From a virus, in IMG/VR virus record IMGVR_UViG_3300036835_000045, positions 1 through 42,896 of that record: DNA of 42,896 nucleotides. One strand, given 5' to 3'. The notes under the pieces were generated by a model. That model made no database searches and had not been told where the DNA came from. It saw only the letters and a list, made by a program, of their open reading frames with translations. A program made the position numbers and the translations under genes. This document shows, one piece after another, positions 31,780 through 37,958 of this stretch. Each line of letters starts with the position of its first letter. Position 1 is the stretch's first letter.

Positions 31780-32152
31780 TATCAAGTGCGTTTAAGGCAG
31801 GGGTTAGTGAGTCTTAATTCAATAGACAAAAATTGGTAATAAACTGGACTCAGTCCAGAATAGAAGGTTACTTGAACGGGGGGGTTGGGGGGTAAAAGCC
31901 CTGGTCAGGGCACAGGCTGTGTTTAAGCTGTTTAAGTAGGATTTAAGGTGGGGTCAATCCATCTTGGCTTGTGGTGGACCCCCCCTAAGGGGGTCCACCA
32001 AAGATGGTTGAGGGAATTACGGCCATTCCGTTTTCACGTATGTAAACGGAATCACGTGGTTTATTGAGATAGACTTCAGTCATTAAATACGAAACATGCC
32101 CGAATCCCTGTAGCGGAATCCTTTTTTTGCCAAATGAAACTTCCCGATCAAA
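31780..32152. other. Non-coding, structured region; candidate origin
   Basis: No credible gene. Contents: four TTTAAG hexamers between 31790 and 31948; palindrome CTGGACT-C-AGTCCAG near 31844; a G-rich run of seven then six G near 31878; hairpin GCCCTG-GT-CAGGGC; a large hairpin with GGTGGACCCCC/GGGGGTCCACC near 31972-31999 bracketed by CCATCTT/AAGATGG; hairpin ATTCCGTTT/AAACGGAAT near 32026-32050. Short repeats, G-runs and hairpins next to the early promoter suggest a replication origin or control region; no direct proof. Confidence 0.5.
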
Positions 32153-32239
32153 TAAAAAAGCGACCGCGTCCTGGGCGGCGCGGTCGCATTTCCGTTCGTT
32201 GTCGAACGGAAATGCTTCCCCCGGCCGAAGCCGGGGGAA
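32153..32239 (-). terminator. Triple hairpin with U-tract ending the 291-residue gene
   Basis: In minus-strand order: TTCCCCCGGC/GCCGGGGGAA (10 bp), ATTTCCGTTCG/CGAACGGAAAT (11 bp) and GCGACCGCG/CGCGGTCGC (9 bp), the last followed at once by TTTTTTATTT. The final hairpin is a textbook intrinsic terminator. Confidence 0.88.
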
Positions 32240-32244
32240 TTCAA

Positions 32245-33120
32245 TTACTGCTTCGGCTTGCCTTCGATGGCAAGAATTCCCGTCGGGAATTCGTGAGCGT
32301 AGTACTTCATGCTTGCCGTTACCTCGTGGCCTTCATCCTTAAAGACCTTTCGGATGCCAGACCAGTCGATGACGAAGCCCTTTCGGAAATCACTCACGAT
32401 GTCGTGAGCAATATCGCTCGGCAACTTATCAACGATCGGTGCACCGTTCCAACTAAACCGCAGGTTGGAATTCATGGCGGCCCGACCGCTCGGGCTATCC
32501 GAAATTTCTCTTGCGAGGTTAGAAAGTCTAGGGGAGAACTTACCCTTGACAATCTCGCCGCCTTGCTTCACGGGGTTAAGCGGGAATTCCGGCTCACCGT
32601 AACTATCTCCGCTCTTACTGTGCGGCACGGCGTCAGGGTCCTTCTGAACGACCCACGAATAAAGCTGGCGGATCAATTCGCCGAGGGACTTAGCGGTTTC
32701 CCGTTTCGTCTCGTAATCCTCATCGGTCACCTTGACAGGCTGCGATTCAGCCTTGACCTTATTGATCCAATGATCTCGCTCGTTTAGGGCGTCAGTCTTA
32801 AGTTCCGACACGGCTTCTACGAGTGCGAGAATCGTGCGAGGATTGTCGTCTACGGTCTGGTAGAACAATTCCCGAACCTGAGACTTGAATTCTCGCACAG
32901 TGTTGGCAACTTCTGGCTCGGCTTGTGTGATTCCGAGTAGGAATTTCTTAAGTTCGGAGTCTTTAACCTCCGCTTTATCGGCATCACCGGTAAGTTGCGT
33001 GTTAATGCTCTCGTATTCGGCACGCAAGACTTTAAGTGTGTCGAAGTTGATAGCGTCAAGTTGGATATTGTGCCGAACCATAAGGTCTAGCACGGACGTT
33101 TCCGAAGTTTCTTCGGACAT
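32245..33120 (-). CDS. Hypothetical protein of the GC-rich island
   Basis: A 291-residue protein; ATG preceded by AAGAAAGGTGAT, a near-perfect actinobacterial ribosome site. Acidic helical N-terminal half (LDAINFDTLKVLRAEYESI), then a segment SDSPSGRAAMNSNLRFSWNG and a C-terminal alpha/beta part. No family recognised. It sits alone between a long structured leader and a strong terminator, with codons visibly GC-richer than the phage core genes, so it may be an acquired, independently expressed cargo gene. Confidence 0.75.
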   Translation of the reverse strand: MSEETSETSVLDLMVRHNIQLDAINFDTLKVLRAEYESINTQLTGDADKAEVKDSELKKFLLGITQAEPEVANTVREFKSQVRELFYQTVDDNPRTILALVEAVSELKTDALNERDHWINKVKAESQPVKVTDEDYETKRETAKSLGELIRQLYSWVVQKDPDAVPHSKSGDSYGEPEFPLNPVKQGGEIVKGKFSPRLSNLAREISDSPSGRAAMNSNLRFSWNGAPIVDKLPSDIAHDIVSDFRKGFVIDWSGIRKVFKDEGHEVTASMKYYAHEFPTGILAIEGKPKQ

Positions 33121-33356
33121 GGATTAATCACCTTTCTTAGTTAACTAGCTAGTTGATCTTGGTAGTAGCACTAATCGGAGGCTACCTACTCCCGCCCGCC
33201 CGAAATTCGGGCGTAGACTCACCATTGATTAACGTGATCCAGGTGCTGTCACGTGAGAAAGCTATGGGGCCGTGGGGGCCGGGCGATCCGGCCACGAGAG
33301 AGACGATACGGGGCCAAGATAAACTCAGGCCCAACGGAAACCCAACGTAAGAACAA
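33121..33356 (-). promoter_or_regulatory. Long structured leader of the 291-residue gene
   Basis: No gene seen. A weak promoter candidate (TTGGGT, 18-bp spacer, TATCTT; around 33315-33345) would give a 5' leader of about 190 nt. It holds hairpins CGCCCGAA/TTCGGGCG (near 33206-33223) and GGCCGG/CCGGCC (near 33276-33293) and a TCACGTGA palindrome. Possible RNA-level control. Confidence 0.4.
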
Positions 33357-33440
33357 CTTGCGAATCAAACATATGTTCGCTTGATTTATCAAGCGCACAT
33401 ATGTTCGATTTAATAATGAGACTCATTCTCGATTCGCAAG
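33357..33440. repeat. Dyad region with two SOS-box-like repeats
   Basis: An outer 10-bp inverted repeat CTTGCGAATC (33357-33366) / GATTCGCAAG (33431-33440) encloses ACATATGTTCG at 33369-33379 and 33397-33407 and a CGCTTGAT-TT-ATCAAGCG stem (33378-33395). Read on the minus strand the first repeat is CGAACATATGTTTG, one base from the Gram-positive SOS box CGAAC-N4-GTTCG. Confidence 0.65.
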
Positions 33441-33462
33441 CCATGAAGCTAAGGATCAGTTC

Positions 33463-33533
33463 GCGACCGCACGATGCCTGCGGCGTGCGGTCGCATTTGG
33501 AAAAACTCTCCCGGCCCGGATTGACCGGGAGAG
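33463..33533 (-). terminator. Two hairpins after the 71-residue gene
   Basis: CTCTCCCGG/CCGGGAGAG (33506-33514 with 33525-33533) is followed on the minus strand by TTTTT, an intrinsic terminator. Beyond it lies GCGACCGCACG/CGTGCGGTCGC (33463-33473 with 33484-33494), one of three related GCGACCGC hairpins in the island. Confidence 0.82.
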
Positions 33534-33561
33534 CTTTCCATCATGGCGAGAGTTTAAGGCG

Positions 33562-33777
33562 TCACCACCCGTTCCCGTTTGCGTTCTTTGTCTCGGTGAG
33601 AACTTCGACGATGCGGTTGAGCTTCGCAAGCTCGTTCTCTACCGTGTAGATAGAAACAATCTTGCCACAAGCCGTGGCCAGAACTCTCGCTTGCTGCGAA
33701 ACAAGCTCGGTCAAGGCCGCCTCAACAATTCGGGTTTCTGAATCGGTCTTGCTGAGATGCTGCGATTGGATTGCCAT
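33562..33777 (-). CDS. Small hypothetical protein of the GC-rich island
   Basis: A 71-residue helical protein (ETRIVEAALTELVSQQARVL ... VENELAKLNRIVEVLTETK), probably a coiled-coil dimer. Excellent ribosome site AGAAAGGTGA upstream of the ATG, within a 17-bp leader identical to that of the ORF at 30883. It has its own promoter and terminator. Family not recognised. Confidence 0.7.
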   Translation of the reverse strand: MAIQSQHLSKTDSETRIVEAALTELVSQQARVLATACGKIVSIYTVENELAKLNRIVEVLTETKNANGNGW

Positions 33778-33824
33778 GATGTTTCACCTTTCTAGTCTGG
33801 CGAGTCGTTCTCGCCGACAAGATC

Positions 33825-33853
33825 AAGATACAGGATCGGCGGATACTTGGCAA
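33825..33853 (-). promoter_or_regulatory. Promoter of the 71-residue gene
   Basis: Minus-strand TTGCCA (33853-33848), 17-bp spacer, TATCTT (33830-33825). A hairpin GGCGAG/CTCGCC lies in the 5' leader. An inverted repeat ATGGTCC/GGACCAT (near 33853-33884) abuts the -35 and could be an operator. Confidence 0.6.
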
Positions 33854-33884
33854 TGGTCCAAACGGATCATTTGATTCGGACCAT

Positions 33885-33940
33885 ACAAATGTTCGCCGCA
33901 CGTATGTTCGACAAACAAATGTTCGCTTGATAAATCAAGC
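33885..33940. repeat. Three iterons at 15-bp spacing plus hairpin
   Basis: ACAAATGTTCG (33885-33895), ACGTATGTTCG (33900-33910) and ACAAATGTTCG (33915-33925) repeat with an exact 15-bp period. The last copy runs into GCTTGAT-AA-ATCAAGC (33925-33940). The 26-bp unit at 33915 is a near copy of 33369-33394. Confidence 0.75.
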
Positions 33941-33964
33941 AAATGAAGCTATGTGAATCAAATT

Positions 33965-33995
33965 GCGACCGCGCTAACAGGTGCCGCGCGGTCGC
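33965..33995 (-). terminator. GCGACCGC-type hairpin after the 129-residue gene
   Basis: GCGACCGCGC (33965-33974) pairs with GCGCGGTCGC (33986-33995), a 10-bp stem. Only a weak T-rich run (AATTTGATT) follows on the minus strand. Third copy of the island's hairpin family. Confidence 0.65.
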
Positions 33996-34036
33996 GTTGG
34001 GCAAACTTTCGTCTGCCTCAACGCTCGAGCTTTAGT

Positions 34037-34426
34037 TCAGGATGAGATTGCGTTGTGGATGAAATCTCCCAGCACTTCGATCTGCTTGCAGAAATTCTCC
34101 GCACCGTAGCCCGGAGACTTCAACCACGAAACAAGTTCGGCTTCACCGAACCGAACGACGGTTTCGTGAGAAAGTTTGCCGTCGGTCAACTTGGCGTGAG
34201 GACCGTACCCTGCCCACGGCCGAGGAAATTCCTGAACGACGATAACTTCTCCCCTCTCATAGAGACTGTCCCACGTTGCTACGTTAGAGAAGATGGCGAA
34301 CGAAATGATGTTCGCAATGTCATCACACAAGATGGTGTAGTCGGCGAATGAGGCGAGGTAGGTTCCGTCATATGTTGGACCTTCGAGAGAAACGATTTCG
34401 AAGTATGTTGGACTCGGGTAGAACAT
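34037..34426 (-). CDS. Hypothetical protein of the GC-rich island
   Basis: A 129-residue protein with AAAGGA upstream of the ATG. Alpha/beta by eye with several aromatic residues (YFEIVSLEGPTYDGTYLASF) and a C-terminal helix (ENFCKQIEVLGDFIHNAI). No domain recognised. Transcribed alone from a promoter with a TATCGG palindrome; a good candidate for a cargo (moron-type) gene. Confidence 0.7.
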   Translation of the reverse strand: MFYPSPTYFEIVSLEGPTYDGTYLASFADYTILCDDIANIISFAIFSNVATWDSLYERGEVIVVQEFPRPWAGYGPHAKLTDGKLSHETVVRFGEAELVSWLKSPGYGAENFCKQIEVLGDFIHNAISS

Positions 34427-34465
34427 CGGGGTTCCTTTCGGATGAGGGGTTACTGTCTTGCACTT

Positions 34466-34486
34466 AGTATATCGGCACGCCCGATA
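34466..34486 (-). promoter_or_regulatory. -10 element with overlapping palindrome
   Basis: Minus-strand TATACT (34471-34466) overlaps the perfect inverted repeat TATCGG-CACGC-CCGATA (34470-34486), placed like a repressor operator about 40 bp before the gene at 34426. No convincing -35 seen. Confidence 0.5.
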
Positions 34487-34499
34487 GAAACCTTAGAAA

Positions 34500-34775
34500 G
34501 TTTCTGTGTGAACTTTGTCACCCCGAACTCTAACCCTCTAGTTAAGGTTGAGGCTTGGCGGCGCTGAGAATCCCTAAACTCTTGCGGCTCTCAGCTTATG
34601 GCAGCTTTAGCCAAGTCGTTCGCTCGCTGAGTTTCGCGACGGAGCGAAGCGGAGGTGGTGTAGGGGTATATGTACAGTAATTAATACTTAGACTAATCAT
34701 AGATCAACTGGACACCCAAAGACCTAGTATATAAGGTGTATCCCAAGACCGTACCAAGAGAAGGATTTTAGACTA
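34500..34775. other. Non-coding divergent region with nested stems and tail-fibre promoter
   Basis: No gene seen. A nested structure has outer CTTGGC (34554-34559) / GCCAAG (34610-34615) and inner GCTGAGA (34563-34569) / TCTCAGC (34589-34595). A second stem is TTCGCTC (34619-34625) / GAGCGAA (34642-34648). Downstream, TATATAAGG near 34728 is a likely -10 for the tail fibre. TTAGACTAAT occurs at 34688-34697 and again at 34768-34777 across the start codon. A small RNA or control region is possible. Confidence 0.5.
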
Positions 34776-36665
34776 ATGCCATACAGTCTACAAGATTTGA
34801 TGTACGCGTACTTCGCTCCTACACGCTTAGGTACTCTAGATGATAACCTAAGACAATTTTACCAGTCGAAGTACGATCAAGGACTAAACGCCTCGAATGA
34901 TACGGGAGGATCAGGAACTTCACTACCTCCTGGCGGAGCTACGAATACTGTACTCACCAAGAACTCTCCTACAGATCAAGATGTTTCTTGGAAGGCAGTG
35001 ACAGGTATCCCCCCTGTAGGAGGTTCGACGGGGTACGTTCTTACAAAGCAGAGTACAGCGGATTACGATTTTATCTGGCAAGCTCCCTCTACACCAATTA
35101 ATCAGAGTATTTCAGCCAGAACAGCAACGACAGCTAACATCACCTTAAGTGGAACGTTTACTGTAGATGGTGTACCACTTGTTTTAGGTAATAGAGTTCT
35201 GGTTAAGGATCAGACAGATCAGACACAGAATGGACTTTATACTGTAGCAAGCGGAGCATGGACCAGAACGAATGATCAACTGTTAGGTTCAATAATAAGT
35301 GTGCAGGAAGGTACAATTAATGGCGATGTTATCTTCATGTGTACCACAAATGCTACCATCATCCTGGGTGTTACTTCAATAGTTTTCAGTAGGGTAGCCG
35401 CATCAGGTCTGAGGGATTTGAAAGATGGAACGTGGACACAAACGGATGCATCAACTACGGACACAATTCGTGTCCAGCTACGTCCACAAATAGGTTTCGA
35501 TTCATGCATAGTATCAAGCAATGCAATCCTGATGTGTGCTGACTTAGCTACAACCTTTGCTCTACCGGCTGCCACTTACAATAACGGAACTGGTGGTGTG
35601 GGAGCATCCTTGACGGCCACAACTAACGGAGCACTAAGTGTTGATGCTAAGTCCCCTGTAGCAGGGGACATGATTTTGGTAAAGAACCAAGCGAACCTTT
35701 TCGAGAACGGTGTCTACACAGTTAATGCTCCCGGTGATGCTTCCAACCCGTTCATCCTAGTTAGGCACGTTAACTTGGATAGTGGTGATAAGTTCGCCAG
35801 GAACGTGCTGATTTACGTGTCAGATGGCAACGTGTTCCAGGGTTCACTTTTCAGGGTTGCCCCTGTAGGAACGACAACCACAATTGCTACAGGCACAACT
35901 AACATCATATTTAAGACGATTGCGCATCCTGATGCTGCTCCCGGTGATGTATGCTGGAACTCTGAACGAAACATACGAAGGTTCGCAGAAGATTTCGAGT
36001 TGTTTGCTACAGCAGTAACAACGAACGCTACCCTCTTAAGTGGTATAGTCACACCTATGTACGCTTACCTTACGGGGGCTGGATCTCAGGTAACGCAAAC
36101 TGGAACTGCTGATTTGTTGCCAGGTGTCGCCCAAATAGAGACAGGCACGACGGCTACCGGGTACGGAGCAATTCAGTTCGGAAACCTAGGTTCTATAATT
36201 ACTGCGGGTAGGGCGTTCAGGTTTGGTTGTAAATCAAAGATTACAACTCTCACAGTTCCAGCATCTCAGGCGTTCACTACTCGTTACGGGTTCATGGATA
36301 ACGTGGGAATAAACCAGGGGACCCCACCTACGGCGGGAATTTACTTCGAGGCTAATGCTGATGGTTCTAATTGGAAGTGTATTTGTAACCACGCAAGCAC
36401 ACCTACAGTAGTAGATACAGGAATTGCTCCGATCACAGGTTCACAGCCATTCGCAATTTATTGTGATGATAGTGGAGTAGCTTGGTTCTATTTGGGAACT
36501 AATGCTCCGTGGAGTATTAGTACGAACTGGCCTACAGGTTCAGATTCCCTTGGTTGTGCGGCACAAATTACCAAGACTGTTGGTACGACAACTAGATCCA
36601 TTAAAGTGGATTACATGTCGGCTTGGATACCGGAGACTCGTGGCAACATGAACATGCTACCATGA
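34776..36665 (+). CDS. Tail fibre / tailspike protein
   Basis: A 629-residue Thr/Gly/Ala/Ser-rich beta protein. The N-terminus (MPYSLQDLMYAYFAPTRLGT) is a probable virion-attachment part. Two copies of a fibre repeat occur: TVDGVPLVLGNRVLVKDQTD ... NGLYTV (about 125-160) and a second with GDMILVKNQANLFENGVYTV (about 290-315). This repeat is common in phage fibres. The C-terminal 200 residues look like a lectin-like jelly roll (AIQFGNLGSIITAGRAFRFG). AAGGA lies 10 nt upstream. The ATGA overlap with the SGNH hydrolase gene indicates a joint role in receptor handling. Confidence 0.82.
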   Translation: MPYSLQDLMYAYFAPTRLGTLDDNLRQFYQSKYDQGLNASNDTGGSGTSLPPGGATNTVLTKNSPTDQDVSWKAVTGIPPVGGSTGYVLTKQSTADYDFIWQAPSTPINQSISARTATTANITLSGTFTVDGVPLVLGNRVLVKDQTDQTQNGLYTVASGAWTRTNDQLLGSIISVQEGTINGDVIFMCTTNATIILGVTSIVFSRVAASGLRDLKDGTWTQTDASTTDTIRVQLRPQIGFDSCIVSSNAILMCADLATTFALPAATYNNGTGGVGASLTATTNGALSVDAKSPVAGDMILVKNQANLFENGVYTVNAPGDASNPFILVRHVNLDSGDKFARNVLIYVSDGNVFQGSLFRVAPVGTTTTIATGTTNIIFKTIAHPDAAPGDVCWNSERNIRRFAEDFELFATAVTTNATLLSGIVTPMYAYLTGAGSQVTQTGTADLLPGVAQIETGTTATGYGAIQFGNLGSIITAGRAFRFGCKSKITTLTVPASQAFTTRYGFMDNVGINQGTPPTAGIYFEANADGSNWKCICNHASTPTVVDTGIAPITGSQPFAIYCDDSGVAWFYLGTNAPWSISTNWPTGSDSLGCAAQITKTVGTTTRSIKVDYMSAWIPETRGNMNMLP

Positions 36666-37255
36666 TTTACTCGAACGGTAAAGCCGTAACCTTTGATGGT
36701 CAGTCACTTAATGTAATTAACGGGTTCCCTGGTAAGTTAATGCTTCCTTATTACCCGCATGTCCAGTACCGGAACCCCTCAGTGGGCTCTACGAGTTGGA
36801 CCACTTTAACTTTGAACGCACCAAAGAGAACGTTCATTTACTGTACAGGACAATTCAACGTCATGGTTATGAACGGAGGCCAGTCTGATCTAAGCCCTGT
36901 AGTGAATGGTGGTGAGGGCAACACTGGTGCTCAGTTATACTCTGATGAAGTAGTATATGCTAACATGGCTAGAGCAGTAGGTTACCAAAAGATAGCTACA
37001 GTTACCATAGTTCCAGCTACCACATTCTATAACATACCACCGGCAGATCAGAACAGGCTAGATTTCAATACTTTAGTAAAGGCTGATGCATCTCATGCTT
37101 TTGATCTTGTTATGGATTTAGCATCAGATAGCCAATTGTCAGACCCGAGTGGGCCTATGTACTTAGATGGTTTACATTGGTCGGTTGCTGGTTGTAACTA
37201 CGTTGCATCACTTTTCGCTGCCAACCCTACGTTTAACAGTTGGTTATCGAATTAG
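36662..37255 (+). CDS. SGNH/GDSL-family hydrolase
   Basis: A 197-residue enzyme from the ATG at 36662 (4-bp overlap with the fibre stop). Block I is TFDGQSLN with nucleophile S15, a GGQSD stretch (72-76) stands where block III GxND is expected, and block V is DGLHWS with D169 and H172. This is the carbohydrate-esterase-like SGNH pattern. Next to a tail fibre it probably deacylates host surface polysaccharide during adsorption. Confidence 0.78.
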   Translation: MIYSNGKAVTFDGQSLNVINGFPGKLMLPYYPHVQYRNPSVGSTSWTTLTLNAPKRTFIYCTGQFNVMVMNGGQSDLSPVVNGGEGNTGAQLYSDEVVYANMARAVGYQKIATVTIVPATTFYNIPPADQNRLDFNTLVKADASHAFDLVMDLASDSQLSDPSGPMYLDGLHWSVAGCNYVASLFAANPTFNSWLSN

Positions 37256-37364
37256 TTGCACATAGCCTGCAAATGTCATCCTCGTTAAGATCGTCTATCT
37301 TAACGAGGAAATGACATTTAAGACAGCGCTTCCATAGAAGTGCGTCTTTCCAAGTGTTTTTCAT
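37233..37364 (-). CDS. Small zinc-ribbon protein
   Basis: A 43-residue ORF from the ATG at 37364 (an in-frame ATG at 37382 would add six residues). RCLKCHFLVKIDDLNEDDIC with RLC gives CxxC-x14-CxxC, a typical small phage zinc ribbon. It follows the MazG-like gene by about 30-50 bp and overlaps the 3' end of the SGNH gene on the other strand. A long perfect hairpin lies within it, and the ribosome site is weak, so the ORF is likely but not certain. Confidence 0.55.
   Translation of the reverse strand: MKNTWKDALLWKRCLKCHFLVKIDDLNEDDICRLCATNSITNC
37271..37319. terminator. Long hairpin between convergent genes
   Basis: AAATGTCAT plus CCTCGTTAAGAT (37271-37291) pairs with ATCTTAACGAGG (37297-37308) and, after a 2-nt AA bulge, ATGACATTT (37311-37319); loop CGTCT. 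21 base pairs in all. It lies just past the SGNH stop and probably ends transcription from both sides, although it also lies inside the small zinc-ribbon ORF. Confidence 0.75.
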
Positions 37365-37414
37365 GTTGAGCGTGATGAACATGCCATCACACTACACCTT
37401 AGCTCTCTGCCCTA

Positions 37415-37702
37415 CTAGCTCTTTAGTTGTGCAAGGGCATCCACTAGATCAATTCGATGGCGAGCGGCGAACTCAAAGACTAGCAAAAGGATTTGCGCAA
37501 GTTCGATGGGAATACCGCTCAATTCTCCTTTATCCGTTGTCATAATATCTTGGAACGGCCAGCCATAGTCAAACATGATTTTCAAGTTTGCTACTGACTT
37601 TACCAGTTCATCTTGAATTTCAGGTTCCTCGCATTCACGAGGTTTTCTGAGAGAAGCTACAACTTCTCCTATGGAGTCGTAGTTAGTCTCCATCATTAGC
37701 AT
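37415..37702 (-). CDS. MazG-like protein
   Basis: A 95-residue protein. The C-terminal part GIPIELAQILLLVFEFAARH, followed by RIDLVDALAQLK, matches short phage MazG-like proteins, where the usual text is GIPxELADVLI...GIDL. The metal-binding Asp of ELAD is Gln70 here, so hydrolase activity on (p)ppGpp or NTPs may be lost or changed. GAGGA precedes the ATG, and it overlaps the upstream gene by 20 bp. Confidence 0.55.
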   Translation of the reverse strand: MLMMETNYDSIGEVVASLRKPRECEEPEIQDELVKSVANLKIMFDYGWPFQDIMTTDKGELSGIPIELAQILLLVFEFAARHRIDLVDALAQLKS

Positions 37703-37880
37703 TATCTTCCTCCACTAATTTCCAGTTGGGTTCTATTGTTACATCTAACTTGACGTGTGGTGTTTGGTACTTGATCTTTTCGAGGGCGTTCTCTAACCTT
37801 CCTTGTGCTCGTAACTTACTACTAGCCTCAACTGTTACATCTATTAGTAACTTGGTTTTCCATACGTCACCTAAGGCCAT
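37683..37880 (-). CDS. Small hypothetical protein, leaderless
   Basis: A 65-residue protein (beta-helix-beta by eye; LLIDVTVEASSKLRAQGRLE). Its ATG lies 5 nt after a consensus TATATT -10, so it should be translated from a leaderless mRNA. First gene of a three-gene leftward operon. Family unknown. Confidence 0.65.
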   Translation of the reverse strand: MALGDVWKTKLLIDVTVEASSKLRAQGRLENALEKIKYQTPHVKLDVTIEPNWKLVEEDNANDGD

Positions 37881-37885
37881 GCCCT

Positions 37886-37952
37886 AATATAACATAAAAT
37901 TCTCCCCTTGTCAAGACATTTGTTTGACATCACACTGAAATAATGGTATACC
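37886..37952. promoter_or_regulatory. Divergent leaderless promoter pair with symmetric operator (site e)
   Basis: Leftward: TTGACA (37914-37909), 17 bp, TATATT (37891-37886), then 5 nt to the ATG at 37880. Rightward: TTGACA (37924-37929), 17 bp, TATACC (37947-37952), then 6 nt to the ATG at 37959. The two -35 boxes form a perfect TGTCAA-N9-TTGACA inverted repeat. One bound protein could control both operons. Confidence 0.82.
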
Positions 37953-37958
37953 CTGAAT

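Noticed and set aside
32134-32787. 217-residue open frame on the plus strand, opposite the 291-residue gene
   Set aside because: It crosses three strong hairpins and has no ribosome site. The minus-strand gene has a near-perfect ribosome site and a textbook terminator.
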